NCBI GenBank assembly: GCA_002438845.1
Contig: DJRG01000039.1
Coordinates: forward strand, 1,559-25,336
DNA from: Bacteroidales bacterium UBA6366
GTDB taxonomy: Bacteria > Bacteroidota > Bacteroidia > Bacteroidales > UBA932
DNA: 23,778 nucleotides
Direction of reading: 5' to 3'
Of the stretch, positions 21,812-23,778 are shown in pieces (the first letter of the stretch is position 1; every line of letters starts with the position of its first letter). The notes beneath the pieces were generated by a model. That model worked only from the letters and a program-made list of their open reading frames with translations. It did not search any database and was not told where the DNA came from. A program made the position numbers and the translations under genes.

Positions 21812-23778
21812 ATGATCAAAGAATCACGGAATATCGCTGCTGCTTTTGCCGCGCTGACATTGTCGGTCGCGGCTTTTGCACATAGTGATGGGAAAGTGGT
21901 CGCTGAGCCCGTCGAAGCGGCCATGCGAGGCGTCACGTCGCTTCGACAGGCTCAGCGACCGACAGAGGTAGCTAAGGAGCCAACGGTGGACTGTTCTGCG
22001 AACGAAAAGAGTTTGGCAAATAGAGTGACCGGACAAGATCTCTACAAAGAGTTCCAGAACCCACCGAAATCGGCCAGACCGAGGGTGTGGTGGCACTGGA
22101 TGAACGGGAACATCACCAAGGACGGCATCAGGAAGGATCTTCTGTGGATGCAGAAGGCTGGAATCGTGGGCTTCCACAATTTCGACGCGGGTCTGGAGAC
22201 TCCGCAGATTGTGGACAAGAGGCTCATCTACATGACCCCGGAATGGAAGGATGCTTTCAAATCCGCGATCAACCTTGCCGACAGCCTTGACATGGAGATG
22301 ACAATCGCCAGCTCGCCGGGCTGGAGCGAGACCGGAGGTCCGTGGGTCAAGGACGAGGACGCGATGAAGAAACTCGTCTGGAGGCAGATTGAAGTCAAGG
22401 GTGGAAAGCCCGTCTCCGTCAAACTGCCGGAAGGATTCGACATCACCGGACCATTCATGGATTTCACAGGCTCATACGACGCGGTCTCTCAGGTTTTCTT
22501 CAAGAAAAAGTTCTACAGAGACATTGCGGTGGTCGGAGTGAAACTCTGCGACAATGACATCAACCTCAAGGATTTACATCCAAAAATAACATCCAGCGGA
22601 TGTGAGGCCACCAGCGAGGAAATGCTCGAAAGAATCACTGGTGACAGCGTTGGCGACTACCTCGATGTCAAAGCCGACAATAATGGCCGTTGCTGGCTCC
22701 AGTACGAATTCGCCGAGCCACAGACAATCAAGGCCGTGGTTGTCTCCGAACTCAGAAAGGACTCCAACCCTTACGCACACACGAAGGAACTTCAGTACAG
22801 CGATGACGGCGTCAACTTCAAGAGCATCAACCTCTCCTACCAAGCCACAGCGCAAAGAACCTACGCGATTCCGACTACTACAGCCAAATATTTCAGGCTC
22901 AGTCTGAAGGACAATGGAGGTAAAAAAGACTGCAATTTCGGAATATCCCAGTTCGCCATCTCAACTGTGACAAGAATCCAACTCGCTGGGGATAAAGCCG
23001 GTAACAGTTTCTACCGTCTGCTCTGGATGGAAGACACACCTCATAGCACCGAAGCGGCCAGGCTGGATGATGTCGTGGACCTGACCCCTTACGTCAAGGA
23101 CGGTGTCCTCAATTGGACCGCACCGGAAGGCAACTGGAGAATATTCCGCTTCGGCTACAGCCTGACAGGCAAGACCAATCACCCCGCCTCGCCGGAAGCC
23201 ACGGGACTTGAGGTTGACAAACTCGACCCTAAAGCCATCACTGAATATTTCAACAACTACCTCCAGACTTACGTCGACGCCACCGAGGGGAAACTCGGCA
23301 AAGGCGGCATTGAATATCTCCTCACCGACAGCTACGAGGCCGGTGCGCAGACATGGACCGGGAATATGTTCGCGGAGTTCAAGGCACGCAAAGGCTACGA
23401 CCTTCTCCGCTGGATGCCGGCTCTGACAGGAATGGTCCTTAACAGCACCGAAGAGACGGAACGTTTCCTCTTCGACTGGAGAAGGACGATCGGAGATATG
23501 ATCGCTGAATATCACTACGACCTTCAGAACGAGATTCTTAAGCCTTACGGAATGAAGCGCTACACGGAAAGCCACGAGAACTACCGAGCCAACCTGTCTG
23601 ACGGAATGGACTGCAAACGGTACGCAGAGATCCCGATGTCAGCGTTCTGGATGGACTACAAGATGGGCAGCATATTCAACACACGCTATGAGGCAGACGT
23701 AAGAGAATCGGCTTCCGTGGCGCACATCTACGGCCAGAACATCGCCGCTGCCGAGTCGTTTACTTCCGATGGCTACAA
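21812..23778 (+). CDS. GH106-type alpha-L-rhamnosidase, partial (continues past the window)
   Basis: The first 655 codons of a secreted glycoside hydrolase that should cleave terminal alpha-L-rhamnose from pectic or other plant glycans. The signal peptide (MIKESRNIAAAFAALTLSVA, cleavage probably after AFA) is followed at once by a repeat-derived segment, about residues 30-51 (VAEPVEAA to LRQAQRP). The mature enzyme then starts with PPKSARPRVWWHWMNGNITK, the family signature, and GIVGFHNFDAG. A sandwich domain follows (WLQYEFAEPQTIKAVVVSEL), then the central barrel. Candidate catalytic acids are Glu509 in LLTDSYEAGAQTW and Glu648 in AAESFTSDGY; their spacing resembles that of the acid/base pair reported for BT0986, which I recall and have not aligned. 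No frameshift is seen in the part present. No SusC/SusD genes are visible on this side. Confidence 0.85.
   Translation, partial: MIKESRNIAAAFAALTLSVAAFAHSDGKVVAEPVEAAMRGVTSLRQAQRPTEVAKEPTVDCSANEKSLANRVTGQDLYKEFQNPPKSARPRVWWHWMNGNITKDGIRKDLLWMQKAGIVGFHNFDAGLETPQIVDKRLIYMTPEWKDAFKSAINLADSLDMEMTIASSPGWSETGGPWVKDEDAMKKLVWRQIEVKGGKPVSVKLPEGFDITGPFMDFTGSYDAVSQVFFKKKFYRDIAVVGVKLCDNDINLKDLHPKITSSGCEATSEEMLERITGDSVGDYLDVKADNNGRCWLQYEFAEPQTIKAVVVSELRKDSNPYAHTKELQYSDDGVNFKSINLSYQATAQRTYAIPTTTAKYFRLSLKDNGGKKDCNFGISQFAISTVTRIQLAGDKAGNSFYRLLWMEDTPHSTEAARLDDVVDLTPYVKDGVLNWTAPEGNWRIFRFGYSLTGKTNHPASPEATGLEVDKLDPKAITEYFNNYLQTYVDATEGKLGKGGIEYLLTDSYEAGAQTWTGNMFAEFKARKGYDLLRWMPALTGMVLNSTEETERFLFDWRRTIGDMIAEYHYDLQNEILKPYGMKRYTESHENYRANLSDGMDCKRYAEIPMSAFWMDYKMGSIFNTRYEADVRESASVAHIYGQNIAAAESFTSDGY
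21898..21960. repeat. REP-like inverted pair inside the GH106-type gene
   Basis: Left unit GGTCGCTGAGCCCGTCGAAG... (21898-21919) and right unit ...CTTCGACAGGCTCAGCGACC (21939-21960) face each other across 19 nt. Both use the GC stem variant, which keeps the LRQAQRP frame free of TGA. The pair lies just after the signal peptide. Confidence 0.85.

Noticed and set aside
22961..23575. Minus-strand open frame of 204 codons over the GH106-type gene
   Set aside because: Antisense to the glycosidase barrel; a shadow of its codon bias.

Overview
The window looks like chromosomal DNA of a Bacteroidota (Bacteroidales-type, probably anaerobic gut) bacterium of moderately high GC. The signs are TAnnTTTG-type promoter -7 boxes before most transcription units, weak Shine-Dalgarno sequences, an outer-membrane beta-barrel protein with a carboxypeptidase-regulatory-like N-terminus, a GH106-type rhamnosidase, and a CusBAC-like efflux cluster beside a His-rich small protein. 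No rRNA, tRNA, CRISPR array, transposase or phage gene was seen.

Layout. (1) 35-2256, minus strand: butyrate kinase followed 8 nt later by branched-chain aminotransferase IlvE, a probable branched-chain acid/amino acid unit. (2) 2505-8384, plus strand: small nitroreductase, TrmO (tRNA m6t6A37 methyltransferase), MetF and cobalamin-dependent MetH, a tight C1/methionine unit. (3) 8381-11272, minus: large outer-membrane beta-barrel protein, convergent with metH and overlapping it by 4 nt. (4) 11609-13836, plus: NfnA-NfnB, an electron-bifurcating transhydrogenase pair with overlapping stop and start codons. (5) 14184-20456, plus: His/Cys-rich small membrane or exported protein, His-rich lipoprotein adaptor, HME-type RND pump and TolC-like outer-membrane factor, a heavy-metal efflux system. 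(6) 20795-21172 minus and 21266-21715 plus: RidA and a GatB/YqeY-domain protein, divergently transcribed. (7) 21812 to the window end, plus: GH106-type alpha-L-rhamnosidase, cut by the window edge.

Two genome-scale signals cut across the genes. First, short palindromic REP-like elements (core TTCGACARGCTCA flanked by GGTCAC/GTGACC or GGTCGC/GCGACC) lie both between genes and in frame inside four different protein-coding genes (trmO, metH, nfnB, GH106), each time in a linker or just after a signal peptide. Their stems vary in a compensated way. A second, 92-nt palindrome sits in metH beside one of them. Second, the hexamer GAATAT and its complement ATATTC occur about 40 times on each strand, roughly ten times the composition expectation. 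They occur in several codon phases, so this looks like a DNA-level motif and not ordinary codon preference.
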